A stretch of 64,000 bases of DNA from Mercurialis annua (lineage: Eukaryota > Streptophyta > Magnoliopsida > Malpighiales > Euphorbiaceae). The translations under genes were made by a program, and so were the position numbers. Positions within the stretch are counted from its first letter, which is position 1. Every line of letters begins with the position of its first letter. Shown here in pieces: positions 37,301 to 50,600 of this stretch. The stretch lies in NCBI RefSeq assembly GCF_937616625.2, contig NC_065575.1, positions 22,864,001 to 22,928,000 on the forward strand, given 5' to 3'. The notes under the pieces were generated by a model that had not been told where the DNA came from, ran no database searches, and saw only the letters and a program-made list of their open reading frames with translations.

Positions 37301-40300
37301 GATTTGTTTTGTAACATTTGTAAACGTTTGGCTTGAATCACTAAAAAGGTGAAACACTTGGATTTGTTTCGTAACGTTTTAAACGTTCGGTTTAAATCGC
37401 TAAAAATGTGAAAAGTTAGGATTTTTTTCGTAACATTTGTAAATGTTTGGCTTATATCGCTAAAAAGGTGAAACGTTTGGATTTATTTCGTAACGTTTTA
37501 AACGTTTGGATTGGTTTCGTAACATTTGCAAACATTTGGCTTAAATCGCTAAAAATGTGAAAAGTTAGGATTTTTTTCGTAACATATTAAACGTTTGGAT
37601 TTGTTTCGTAACGTTTGTAAACGTTTGGCTTAAATCGATAAAAAGGCGAAACGGTTGGTTTTGTTTCGTAACGTTCGAAAACGTTTGGCTTAAATCGCTA
37701 AAAGGGGAAACATTTGGATTTGTTTCGTAATGTTTTGAACGGTTCGTTTTATCTCGTGACGTTTGTAAACGTTTTGCTTAGATTGCTAAAAATGTGCAAC
37801 GTTTGGATTTGTTTCGTAGCGTTTGTAAACGCTTGGCATAAATCGCTTAAAAGGTGAAACGGTTGGATTTGTTTCGTAATGTCTTTAACGTTTGGATTTG
37901 TTTCGTAACGTTTGTAAACGTTTGGCCTACATCCCTTAAAATGTGAAACATTTGGATTTGTTTCGTAATGTTTCTAAACGTTTGGCTTAAATCACTAAAA
38001 AAGTGAAACAGTTGGTTTTGTTTCATACGTTTTAAACGTTTGGATTTGTTTTATAACGTTTGGATTGTTTGGCTTAAATCGTTAAAAAGGTGAAACGTTT
38101 GGATTTGTTTTATAGCGTAACGTTTCGATTGGTTTTGTAATGTTTTAAACTTTTGGCTTAAATCGCTAAAAAGGTGGAACGTTTGGATTTGTTTCGTATT
38201 GTTTTAAATGTTTCGCTTAAATTGCTAAAAAGGTGAAACGTTTGGATTTATTTCGTTACGTTTGTAAACGTTTGGCTTAATTTGCTAAAAAAGGGAAACG
38301 TTTAATTTTGTTTCGTAATGTTTGGCTTCGATCGCTAAAAAACTAAAACGTTTGGTTTTGTTTCGTAACATTTGTAAACGTTTGGCTTAAATCGCTAAAA
38401 AGCGGAAACTTTTTGGATTTGTTTCGTAGCGTTTGTAAACGTTTGGCTTATATCGATACAAATGCGAAACGTTTGGATTTGTTTTATAGCTTTTTAAATG
38501 TTTAACTTAAATCGCTAAAAAGGTGAAACGCTTGGATTTATTTCGTACCGTTTTAAACGTTTGGATTGGTTTTGTAATGTTTGGAAACGTTTGGCTTAAA
38601 TCGCTAAAAAGGTGAAACATTAGGATTTTTTCCGTAATGTATTTAATGTTTTGATTTGTTTCGTAACGTTTGTAACAATTGGCTTCAATCGCTAAAAAGG
38701 TGAAACGTTTGGATTTGTTTCGTAACGTTTGTATTCGTTTGGCTTAGATCGCTAAAAATGTGGAACGTTTGGATTTGTTTCGAAACGTTTGGCTTAAATC
38801 GCTAAAAATGTGAAATGATTGGATTTGTTTTGTAACATTTGTAAACGTTTGGCTTAAATCGCTAAAAAGGTGAAACGTTTGGATTGGTTTTGTAATATTA
38901 TAAACGTTTGACTTAAATCTCTAAAAAGGCGAAACGTTTGGTTTTGTTTCGTAACGTTTGTAAACATTTGGCTTGAATCGCTAAAAAGTTGAAACATTTG
39001 GATTTGTTTCTAAACGTTTTAAACGTTCGGATTTGTTTTGTAACGTTAGTAAACGTTTGGCTTAAATTGTTAAAAAGGTGAAATGTTTTGATTTGTTTCG
39101 TAAAGTTTGTAAACGTTTGGCTTAAATTACTAAAAAGGGGAAACATTTGGATTTGTTTCGCAACGTTTTAAACGTTTGGATTAATTTTGTAACATTTTAT
39201 CTGTTTAACTTAAATTTCTAAAAAGGTGAAACGTTTGAATTGATTTCGTAATGTTTTAAACAATTGGCTTATATCGCTAAAAAGGTGAAACGTTTGGTTT
39301 TGTTTCATAACGTTTGTAAACGTTTGGCTTATATCGCTAAAAAGGTCAAACGTTTGGATTTGTTTCATAATGTTTGTAAACGTTTAGATTAAATTGCTAA
39401 AAAGGGGAAATGTTTGGATTTGTTTCGTAACCTTTGCAAACATTTGGCTTAAATCGCTAAAAAGGTGAAGCGTTAGGATATTTTTTGTAACGTACTAAAC
39501 GTTTGGATTTATTTCTTAACGTTTTGTAACAATTGCCTTCAATCGCTAAAAAGGTGAAACGTTTAGATTTGTTTCGTAACTTTAGTAAACGTTTGAGTTA
39601 ATCCGATCAAAAGGCGTAACGTTTGGTTTTGTTTCGTAACGTTCATAAACATTTAGCTTAAATCGCTAAAAAGGTGTAACGTTTGGATTTATTTCGTAAC
39701 GTTTGTAAACGTTTGGCTTAAATCGATAAAAATGTGAAACGTTTGGATTTGTTTCGTAACGTTTGTAAACGTTCGGCTTAAATCGCAAAAAATGTGAAAC
39801 GTTTGGATTTATTTCGTAATGTTTGTAAACGTTTGGCTTAAATCGCTAAAAGGTGAAACGTTTGTTTTTGTTTCGTAACATTTGAAATATTTGGATTTGT
39901 TTCGAAACGTTTGGCTTAAATCGCTAATAATTTGAAAGGTTTGGATTTGTTTCATAACCTTTTAAACGTTTGGATTGGTTTCGTAATGTCTTAAATGTTT
40001 GGCTTAATTCGCTAAAAAGGGGAAACTTTTGGTTTTGTTTTGTAATGTTTGTAAACGTTTGGCTTAAATCGCTATAAAGGTGAAACGTTTGGATTTGTTT
40101 TGTAACGTTTGCAAACGTTTGGCTTATATCGCTAAAAAGGTAAAATGTCTTGATTTGTTTCGTAACGTTTTAAACGTTTTGATTTATCTCATAAGGTTAG
40201 TAAACATTTGTCTTAAATCCCTAAAAATGTCAAAAATTTGGATTTGTTTCATAACGTTTGCAAAGGTTTGCCTTAAATCGCTTAAAAGGTAAAACGTTTG

Positions 40301-43028
40301 AATTTGTTCTGTAATGTTTTAAATGTTTGGATTTGTTTCATAACGTTTTAAACGTTTGGATTGGTTTTGTAACGTTTGGATTGTTTGGCTTAAATCGCTA
40401 AAAAGGTGTAACAATTGCAAACGTTTGGATTGGTTTTGTAACGTTTTAAACTTTTGGCATAAATCGCTAAAAAGGTGGAACGTTTGGATTCTCTTCGTAA
40501 CGTTTTAAATGTTTGGCTTAAATTGCTAAAAAGATTAACAGTTTGGATTTATTTCGTAACGTTTGTAAACGTTAGCTTAATTTGCTAAAAAGGGGAATCG
40601 TTTGGTTTTGTTTCGTAACATTTGTAAACGTTTGTCTTCAATCACTAAAAAGTGAAACATTTGGTTTTGTTTTGTAACGTTTGTAAACGTTTGGCTTCAA
40701 TCGCTAAAAAAGTGAAACATTTCGTTTTGTTTCGTAACGTTTGTAAATGTTTGGCTTAAATCGCTAAGAAGCGAAAACGTTTGGATTTGTTTCGTAACGT
40801 TTGTAAACGTTTGTCTTAAATCTCTAAAAATGTGAAACGTTTGGATTTGATGCATAGCTTTTTAAATGTTTGGCTTAAATCGCGAAAAAGGTGAAATGTT
40901 TGAATTTATTTCGTAACATATGTAAACATTTGGCTTAAATTGCTAAAAAGGGGAAACATTTGGATTTGATTTGTAACGTTTATAAACATTTGGCTTAAAT
41001 CGCTGAAAAGGTGAAACATTTGGATTTGTTTCATAACGTTTACAAATGTTTGGATTTGTTTCGTAACGTTTTAAACATTTGGCTTAAATCGCTCAAAAGG
41101 TGAAACATTTGGTTTTGTTTCGTAACGTTTGTAAACATTTGGCTTTAATCGCCAAAAGGCGAAACGTTAGGATTTGTTTCGTAATGTTTGTAAACGTTTT
41201 GCTTAAATCGCTAAAAAGGTAAACCGTTTCGTAACGTTTTTAAACCTTTCGCTTAAATTGCTAAAAAGGTGAAACGTTTGGTTTTGTTTCGTAACGTTGG
41301 TAAACGTTTGGATTGGTTTTGTAACATTTTAAATGTTTGGCTTAAATCGCTAAAAAGAGGAAACGTTGGATTTGTTTCGTAACCTTTTTGAACACGTTTG
41401 GCTTCAATCGCTGAAAAGGGGAAACGTTTGGATTTGTTTCGTAACATTTGTAAACCTTTGGCTTAAATCGCTAAAAAGGTCAAACATTTGGATTTTTTTG
41501 TAACGTTTGTAAACGTTTGGCTTAAATCGCTAAAAAGGGGAAACGTTTGGATTTGTTTCGTAACGTTTTAAACTTTTTGATTGGTTTCCTAACGAGTCAA
41601 ACGTATGGATTTGTTTCTTAACGTTTTTAAACGTTTGGCTTAAATTGCTAAAAACGGGAGACCATTGGATATGTTTCGTAACGTTTTAAACGTTTGGATT
41701 GGGTTTGTAACGATTTAAACTTTTGGCTTAAATCGCTAAAAAGGTGAAACGATTGGTTTTTGTTCGTAATGTTTGTAAATGTTTGGCTTCAATCGCTACA
41801 AAAGTGAAATGTTCGGCTTTGTTTCTTAACGTTTGTAAACGTTTGGCTTAAATCGCTAAAAAGGTGAAATGTTTGGATTTGTTTCGTAAAGATTGTAAAC
41901 GTTTGGCTTAAATTGCTAAAAAGGGAAAACATTTGGTTTTGTTTGGTTAATTTTGTATACGTTCGGCTTAAATTGTTAAAAAGGCGAAACGTTTGGATTT
42001 GTTTCTTAACATTTGTAAACGGTTGTATTGGTTTCGTAACGTTTTAAACGTTTTGCTTTAATTGCTAAAAAGGTGAAACGTTTGGATTTGTTAAGTAACG
42101 TTTGGCTTAAATCGCTAAAAAGGGAAACGTTTGGATTTCTTTCGTAACGTTCGTAAACGTTTAGCTTAAATTGCTAAAAGGTGAAACCTTTAGATTTGTT
42201 TCGGATCATTTTAAACGTTTGGATCGGTTTCGTAACGTTTTAAACATTCGGCTTAAATCACTAAAAAGGTTAAACGTTTAGATTTATTACGTAACCTTTG
42301 TAAATGTTTGGCTTAAATCGCTAAAAGGTGAAATGTTTGGATTTGTTTCGCAACGTTCGTAAACGTTTGGCTTAAATCATTAAAAAGGGGAAACGTCTGG
42401 ATTTGTTTCGTAACGTTCATAAACGTTTCGCTTAAATCGCTACAAGGGTGAAAAGTTTTGATTGGTTTCATAACGTTTTTAATGTTTTGCTTCAATCGCT
42501 AAAAAGGTGAAACGTTTGGATTTGTTTCTTAACGTTTATAACGTTTGGCATAAATCGCTAAAATGTGAAACGTTTGGATTTGTTTCATAACGTTTGTGAA
42601 CGTTTAGCTTAAATTGCTAAGAATGCGAAACACTTGGATTTGTTTCATAACGTTTGTAAACTTTTGGCCTATAACGCTAAAAAGGTGAAACATTTGGATT
42701 TTTTTTTGTAAAGTTTACCTTAAATCGCTAAATAGGTGAAACGTTTGGATTTCTTTCGTAACGTTTTAAACGTTTGGATTGTTTTCGTAACGTTTTAAAC
42801 GTTTAGATTTGTTTCTTAACATTTTTAAACGTTTTGCTTAAATTACTAAAAACGGGAAACCTTTGGATTTGTTTAGTAACGTTTTAAACGTTTGGATTGG
42901 TTTCGTAATGTTTTAAACGTTTGGCTTAAATCGCTAAAAAGGTGTCACGTTTGGTTTTGTTTCGAAATGTTTGTAAATGTTTGGCTTCAATCGCTAAAGA
43001 GATGAAACGTTCGGTTTTGTTTCTTAAC
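28326..43028. repeat. Satellite array, block 4
   Basis: The longest uninterrupted satellite stretch, 14.7 kb, of the same A/B half-units. Bases 28326-28330 are the right GTAAC duplication of E3 and 43021-43028 the left TTCTTAAC duplication of the first MITE. It contains a 2.15-2.2-kb higher-order repeat, a less ordered stretch (36.9-41.3 kb) and the start of the 4.4-kb repeat. No other insertion or gene is seen. Confidence 0.95.
30340..36880. repeat. 2.15-2.2-kb higher-order repeat, three copies
   Basis: Matching landmarks fall at about 30422, 32576 and 34790, and again at 30879, 33032 and 35247. Spacing is 2153-2154 then 2214-2215 bp; a later landmark (31821, 34035, 36199) gives 2214 then 2164. 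The changes in spacing reflect gain or loss of about one unit inside a copy, for example a repeated CACTTAACAKGTTAAACATT segment at 33724-33840 in copy 2. Confidence 0.88.
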
Positions 43029-43332
43029 TATGGGTGTGCATTCGGTTAAACCGAACCGACCGAACCGAAATTTTTGGTTTTTTCAGAAACCGAACCGAAC
43101 CGAAATTCTGGGAAAATTTCATTTTTCAAACCGAACATGTTGGTTCGGTCGGTTATTTCGGTTCGGTTCAGTTTTTCGGTTCGGTTTAGTGTAAAATTGA
43201 CTGAAATTTTTTTACTCTAAAAACCGAATCGAACCGACCAACCGAAATTATTCTACTTTTTCAAACCGAACCGAACCAAATTTGTCGGTTCGGTTCGGTT
43301 ATTCGGTTTCGGTCGGTTTTTGCACACCACTA
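43029..43332. mobile_element. hAT-like MITE, copy 1
   Basis: 304 bp flanked by the 8-bp duplication TTCTTAAC (43021-43028 and 43333-43340). Ends are imperfect terminal inverted repeats: TATGGGTGTGCA on the left, and TAGTGGTGTGCA reading in from the right. The interior is made of CCGAACCG / CGGTTCGG words in both orientations, so it folds back on itself. An 8-bp duplication with T at position 2 and A at position 7 is typical of hAT transposons. There is no coding capacity. Confidence 0.85.
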
Positions 43333-46300
43333 TTCTTAACGTTTGTAAACGTTTGGCTTAAATCGCTAAAAAGGTGAAATGTTTGGATTTGTTTCGAAAC
43401 TTTTTAAACGTTTGGATTTGTTTCGTAACGTTTGGATTTGTTTCGTAACGTTTTAAACTTTTCGCTTAGATCGCTAAAAATGTGAAACATTTGGATTTGT
43501 TTTGTAAAGATTGTAAACGTTTGGCTTAAATTGCTAAAAAGATGAAACGTTTGGTTTTGTTTCGTAACGTTTGTATACGTTTGGCTTAAATTGTTAAACA
43601 GGCGAAATTTTGGATTTGTTTCATAACATTTGTAAACGTTTAGTTTGGTTTCGTAACGTTTTAAACGTTTTGCTTAAATCGCCAAAAGGGTAAACGTTTG
43701 GATTTATTTCGTAATGTTCGTAAATGTTTGGCTTAAATCGCTAAAAAGGTAAAACGTTTGGATTTGTTTCGTATCATTTTAAACGTTTGGATCGGTTTCG
43801 TAACGTTTTAAACGTTTGGCTTAAATCACTAAAAAGGTGAAACATTTAGATTTGTTTCGTAATGTTTGTAAATGTTTGGCTTAAATCATTAAAAAGGGGA
43901 AACGTTTGGATTTGTTTCGTAACGTTCCTAAACGTTTGGCTTAAATCGCTTAAAAGGCAAAACATTTGGATTGGTTTCGTAACGTTTTGAATGTTTGGCT
44001 TCAATCGCTAAAAGGGTGAAAAGTTTGCATTTGTTTCGTAACGATTGTAAACGTTTGGCTTAAATCTCTAAAAAGGGGAAACGTTTGGTTTTATTTCGTA
44101 ACGTTTGTAAACCTTTGGCTTAAATTGCTAAAAAGATGAAACGTTTGGATTTGTTTCGTAATAGTTGTAAATGTTTGGATTAAATCGCTAAAAAGGTGAA
44201 ACTTTTGGATTTGTTTCATGACGTTTGTAAACGTTTGGGTTAAAAGCTAAAAAGGTGAAACGTTTGGTTTTGTTTGGTAACGTTTGTAAATGTTTGACTT
44301 AAATCGCTAATAATGTGAAACGTTTGGATTTGTTTCATAACGTTTTAAACGTTTGGATTGGTTTCGTAACGTTTTGAACATTTGGCTTAAATCTCTAAAA
44401 AGGTGAAACGTTTGGATTTGTTTCGTATCATTTTAAACGTATGGATCAGCATCGTAACGTTTTAAACGTTTGGCTTAAATCACTAAAAAGGTGAAACATT
44501 TAGATTTGTTTTGTAACGTTTGTAAATGTTTGGCTTAAATCGCTAAAAAGGTGAAATGTTTGGATATGTTTCGTAACGACCATAAACGTTTGGCTTAAAT
44601 CATTAAAAAGGGGAAACATTTGGATTTGTTTCGTAATGTTCTTAAATGTTTGGCTCAAATCGCTAAAAAGGTGAAACATTTGGATTTGTTTCGTAAGTTT
44701 GTAAACGTTTGTAAACGTTTCGCATATATCGCTAAAAAGGTGAAACGTTTGGATTTGTTTCGTAACGTTTGTAAACATTTGACTTAAATTGCGAAAAGGT
44801 GAAACATTTGGTTTTATTTCGTAACGTTTGTAAACCTTTGGCTTAAATTGCTAAAAAAGATGAAACGTTTGGATTTATTTCGTAATGTTTGTAAACGTTT
44901 GACTTAAATCGCTAAGAAGGTGACACTTTTGGATTTGTTTCGTGACATTTGTAAACGTTTGGGTTGAATCGCTAAAAAGGGGAAACGTTTGGTTTTGTTT
45001 GGTAACGTTTGTAAACGTTTGGCTTAAATCGCTAATAATGTGAAACGTTTGGATTTGTTTCGTAACATTCTAACGGTTTGGATTGGTTTCGTAACGTGTT
45101 AAACGTTTGGCTTAAATCGCTAAAAAGGTGAAATGTTGGATTTGTTATCAAACGTTTGTAAATGTTTAGCTTAAATTGCTAAAAAGGTGAAACGTTTGGA
45201 TTTGTTTCGTAAGGTTTTGCTTTAATCGCTAAAAATGTGAAATGTTTGGATTTGTTTCATAACATTTTAAACATTTGGATTGGTTTTGTAACGTTTTGAA
45301 TGTTTGGATTGGTTTTGTAACGTTTTAAAATTTTGGCTTAAATCGCTAAAAAGGTGAAACGTTTGGATTTGTTTCGTAACGATTTTGGTTTCGTAACATT
45401 TGTAAACGTTTGGCATAAATCGCTAAAAAGGTGAAACGTTTGGATTTGTTTCGTAACCTTTTAATAGTTTAGATTGGTTTTGTAACTTTTGTAAACGTTT
45501 GGATTGGTTTTGTAACGTTTTAAATGTTTGGTTTAAAGCGCTAAAAAGGTGAAAGGTTTGGATTTGTTCCGAAACATATTAAACGTTTGGCTTAAATCTC
45601 TAAAAAGGTAATACGTTTGGATTGGTTTCGTAACGGTTTAAATGTTTGGCTTAAATCGCTAAAAAGGGGAAACGTTGGATTTGTTTCGTAACCTTTGAAC
45701 ACGTTTGGCTTCAATCGCTGAAAAGGGGAAACGTTTGGTTTTGTTTCGTAACATTTGTAAACCTTTGGCTTAAATCTCTAAAAAGGTCAAACATTTGGAT
45801 TTTTTTGTAACGTTTGTAAACGTTTGGCTTAAATCGCTAAAACGGGGAAACGTTTGGATTTGTTTCGTAACGTTTTAAACGTTTTGTTTGGTTTCCTAAC
45901 GAGTCAAACGTTTGGATTTGTTTCTTAATGTTTTTAAACGTTTGGCTTAAATTGCTAAAAACAGGAGACCATTGGATACGTTTCGTAAAGTTTTAAACGT
46001 TTGGATTGGGTTTGTAACGATTTAAACGTTTGGCTTAAATCGCTAAAAATGTGAAACCATTGGTTTTTGTTCGTAATGTTTGTAAATGTTTCGCTTCAAT
46101 CGCTACAAAAGTGAAATGTTCGGTTTTGTTTCTTAACGTTTGTAAACGTTTGGCTTAAATCGCTAAAAAGGTGAAATGTTTGGATTTGTTTCGTAAAGAT
46201 TGTAAACGTTTGGCTTAAATTGCTAAAAAGGAGAAACATTTGGTTTTGTTTGGTTAATTTTGTATACGTTCGGCTTAAATTGTTAAAAAGGCGAAACGTT

Positions 46301-47383
46301 TGGATTTGTTTCGTATCATTTGTAAACGGTTGTATTGGTTTCGTAACGTTTTAAACGTTTTGCTTTAATTGCTAAAAAGGTGAAACGTTTGGATTTGTTA
46401 AGTAACGTTTGGCTTAAATCGCTAAAAAGGGGAAATGGTTGGATTTATTTCATAACGTTTTGCTTAAATCGCTAAAAAGGGAAACGTTTGGATTTCTTTC
46501 GTAACGTTCGTAAACGTTTAGCTTAAATTGCTTAAAGGTGAAACCTTTAGATTTGTTTCTGATCATTTTAAACGTTTGGATCGGTTTCGTAACGTTTTAA
46601 ACATTCGGCTTAAATCACTAAAAAGGTTAAACGTTTAGATTTATTACGTAACCTTTGTAAATGTTTTGCTTAAATCGCTAAAAGGTGAAATGTTTGGATT
46701 TGTTTCGCAACGTTCGTAAACGTTTGGCTTAAATCATTAAAAAGGGGAAACGTCTGGATTTGTTTCGTAACGTTCATAAACGTTTCGCTTAAATCGCTAC
46801 AAGGGTGAAAAGTTTTGATTGGTTTCATAATGTTTTTAATGTTTTGCTTCAATCGCTAAAAAAGTGAAACGTTTGGATTTGTTTCTTAACGTTTATAATG
46901 TTTGGCATAAATCGCTAAAATGTGAAACGTTTGGATTTGTTTCATAACGTTTGTGAACGTTTAGCTTAAATTGCTAAGAATGCGAAACACTTGGATTTGT
47001 TTCATAACGTTTGTAAACTTTTGGCCTATAACACTAAAAAGGTGAAACATTTGGATTTTTTTGTAAAGTTTACCTTAAATCGCTAAATAGGTGAAACGTT
47101 TGGATTTCTTTTGTAACATTTTAAACGTTTGGATTGTTTTCGTAACGTTTTAAACATTTGGATTTGTTTCTTAACATTTTTAAACGTTTGGCTTAAATTA
47201 CTAAAAACGGGAAACCTTTGGATTTGTTTAGTAACGTTTTAAACGTTTCGATTGGTTTCGTAATGTTTTAAACGTTTGGCTTAAATCGCTAAAAATGTGA
47301 CACGTTTGGTTTTGTTTCGAAATGTTTGTAAATGTTTGGCTTCAATCGCTAAAGAGATGAAACGTTTGGTTTTGTTTCTTAAC
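43333..47383. repeat. Satellite array, block 5
   Basis: Satellite between MITE copies 1 and 2, spanning the end of higher-order copy 1 and most of copy 2. No gene is seen. Confidence 0.95.
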
Positions 47384-47685
47384 TATGGGTGTGCATTCGG
47401 TTAAACCGAACCGACCGAACCGAAATTTTTGGTTTTTTAGAAACCGAACCGAACCGAAATTCTGGGAAAATTTCATTTTTCAAAACGAACATGTTGGTTC
47501 GGTCGTTATTTCGGTTCGGTTCGGTTTTTCGGTTCGGTTAAATGTAAAATTGACTGAAATTTTTTTACTCTAAAAACCGAATCGAACCGACCAACCGAAA
47601 TTATTCTACTTTTTCAAACCCAACCGAACTAAATTTGTCGGTTCGGTTCGGTTATTCGGTTTCGGTCGGTTTTTGCACACCCCTA
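47384..47685. mobile_element. hAT-like MITE, copy 2
   Basis: 302 bp, same element and same flanking TTCTTAAC (47376-47383 and 47686-47693). The right end reads inward TAGGGGTGTGCA, a better inverted repeat than copy 1. Small internal differences (one base lost in the T-run region near 47441) distinguish it. Confidence 0.85.
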
Positions 47686-50600
47686 TTCTTAACGTTTGTA
47701 AACATTTGGCTTAAATCGCTAAAAAGGTGAAATGTTTGGATTTGTTTCGAAACTTTTTAAACGTTTGGATTTGTTTCGTAACGTTTGGATTTGTTTCGTA
47801 ACGTTTTAAACTTTTCGCTTAGATCGCTAAAAATGTGAAACATTTGGATTTGTTTTGTAAAGATTGTAAACGTTTGGCTTAAATTGCTAAAAAGATGAAA
47901 CGTTTGGTTTTGTTTCGTAACGTTTGTATACGTTTGGCTTAAATTGTTAAACAGGCGATATTTTGGATTTGTTTCGTAACATTTGTAAACGTTTGGATTG
48001 GTTTCGTAACGTTTTAAACGTTTTGCTTAAATCGCCAAAATGGTAAACGTTTGGATTTATTTCGTAATGTTCGTAAATGTTTGGCTTAAATCGCTAAAAA
48101 GGTAAAACGTTTGGATTTGTTTCGTATCATTTTAAACGTTTGGATCGGTTTCGTAACGTTTTAAATGTTTGGCTTAAATCACTAAAAAGGTGAAACATTT
48201 ACATTTTTTTCGTAATGTTTGTAAATGTTTGGCTTAAATCGCTAAAAAGGTGAAATGTTTGGATTTGTTTCATAGCATTCGTAAATCTTTGTCTTAAATC
48301 ATTAAAAAGGGGAAACGTTTGGATTTGTTTCGTAACGTTCCTAAACGTTTGGCTTAAATCGCTTAAAAGGCGAAACATTTGGATTGGTTTCGTAACGTTT
48401 TTAATGTTTGGCTTAAATCGCTAAAAGGGTGAAAAGTTTGCATTTGTTTCGTAACGTTTGTAAACGTTTGACTTAAATCGCTAAAAAGGGGAAACGTTTG
48501 GTTTTATTTCGTAACGTTTGTAAACCTTTGGCTTAAATTGCTAAAAATATGAAACGTTTGGATTTGTTTCGTAATAGTTGTAAATGTTTGGATTAAATCG
48601 CTAAAAAGGTGAAACATTTGGATTTGTTTCATGACGTTTGTAAACGTTTGGGTTAAAAGCTAAAAAGGTGAAACGTTTGGTTTTTTTTGGTAACGTTTGT
48701 AAATTTTTGACTTAAATCGCTAATAATGTGAAACGTTTGGATTTGTATCATAACGTTTTAAACGTTTTGATTGGATTCGTAACGTTTTAAACATTTGGGT
48801 TAAATCTCTAAAAAGGTGAAACGTTTGGATTTGTTTAGTATCATTTTAAACGTATGGATCAGCATCGTAACGTTTTAAACGTTTGGCTTAAATCACTAAA
48901 AAGGTGAAACATTTAGATTTGTTTTGTTATGTTTGTAAATGATTGGCTTAAATCGCTAAAAAGGTGAAATGTTTGGATATGTTTCGTAACGACCATAAAC
49001 GTTTGGCTTAAATCATTAAAAAGGGGAAACGTTTGGATTTGTTTCGTAATGTTCGTAAATGTTTGGCTCAAATCGCTAAAAAGGTGAAACATTTGGATTT
49101 GTTTCGTAAGTTTGTAAACGTTTCGCATATATCGCTAAAAAGGTGAAACGTTTGGATTTGTTTCGTAACGTTTGTAAACATTTGACTTAAATTGCGAAAA
49201 GGTGAAACATTTGGTTTTATTTCGTAACGTTTGTAAACCTTTGGCTTAAATTGCTAAAAAGATGAAACGTTTGGATTTTATTTCGTAATGTTTGTAAACG
49301 TTTGACTTAAATCGCTAAAAAGGTGACACATTTGGATTTGTTTCGTGACATTTGTAAACGTTTGGGTTGAATCGCTAAAAAGGGGAAACGTTTGGTTTTG
49401 TTTGGTAACGTTTGTAAACGTTTGGCTTAAATCGCTAATAATGTGAAACGTTTGGATTTGTTTCGTAACATTCTAAAGGTTTGGATTGGTTTCGTAACGT
49501 GTTAAACGTTTGGCTTAAATCGCTAAAAAGGTGAAATGTTGGATTTGTTATCAAACGTTTGTAAACGTTTAGCTTAAATTTCTAAAAAGGTGAAACGTTT
49601 GGATTTGTTTCGTAAGGTTTTGCTTTAATCGCTAAAAATGTGAAACGTTTGGATTTGTTTCATAACATTTTAAACATTTGGATTGGTTTTGTAACGTTTT
49701 GAATGTTTTGATTGGTTTTGTAACGTTTTAAAATTTTGGCTTAAATTGCTGAAAAGGTGAAACGTTTGGATTTGTTTCGTAACGATTTTGGTTTCGTAAC
49801 ATTTGTAAACGTTTGGCATAAATCGCTAAAAAGGTGAAACGTTTGGATTTGTTTCATAACATTTTAATAGTTTAGATTGGTTTTGTATCTTTTGTAAACG
49901 TTTGGATTGGTTTTGTAACGTTTTAAATGTTTGGTTTAAATTGCTAAAAAGGTGAAAGGTTTGGATTTGTTCCGAAACATATTAAACGTTTGGCTTAAAT
50001 CTCTAAAAAGGTAATACGTTTGTTTTGGTTTCGTAACGTTTTAAATGTTTGGCTTAAATCGCTAAAAAGGGGTAACGTTGGATTTGTTTCGTAACCTTTG
50101 AACACGTTTGCCTTCAATCGCTGAAAAGGGGAAACGTTTGGATTTGTTTCGTAACATTTGTAAACCTTTGGCTTAAATCGCTAAAAAGGTCAAACATTTG
50201 GATTTTTTTGTAACGTTTGTAAACGTTTGGCTTAAATCGCTAAAAAGGGAAAACGTTTGGATTTGTTTCATAACGTTTTAAACGTTTTGATTGGTTTCCT
50301 AACGAGTCAAACGTTTGGATTTGTTTCTTAACGTTTTTAAACGTTTGGCTTAAATTGCTAAAAACGGGAGACCATTGGATATGTTTCGTAACGTTTTAAA
50401 CGTTTGGATTGGGTTTGTAACGATTTAAACGTTTGGCTTAAATCGCTAAAAAGGTGAAACGATTGGTTTTTGTTCGTAATGTTTGTAAATGTTTGGCTTC
50501 AATCGCTACAAAAGTGAAATGTTCGGTTTTGTTTCTTAATGTTTGTAAACGTTTGGCTTAAATCGCTAAAAAGGTGAAATGTTTGGATTTGTTTCGTAAA

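Noticed and set aside
43029..43332. Small coding gene in the CCGAACCG-rich segment (also 47385-47573)
   Set aside because: The frame arises from repeated CGGTT/AACCG words. Inverted ends and the 8-bp duplication show a MITE instead.
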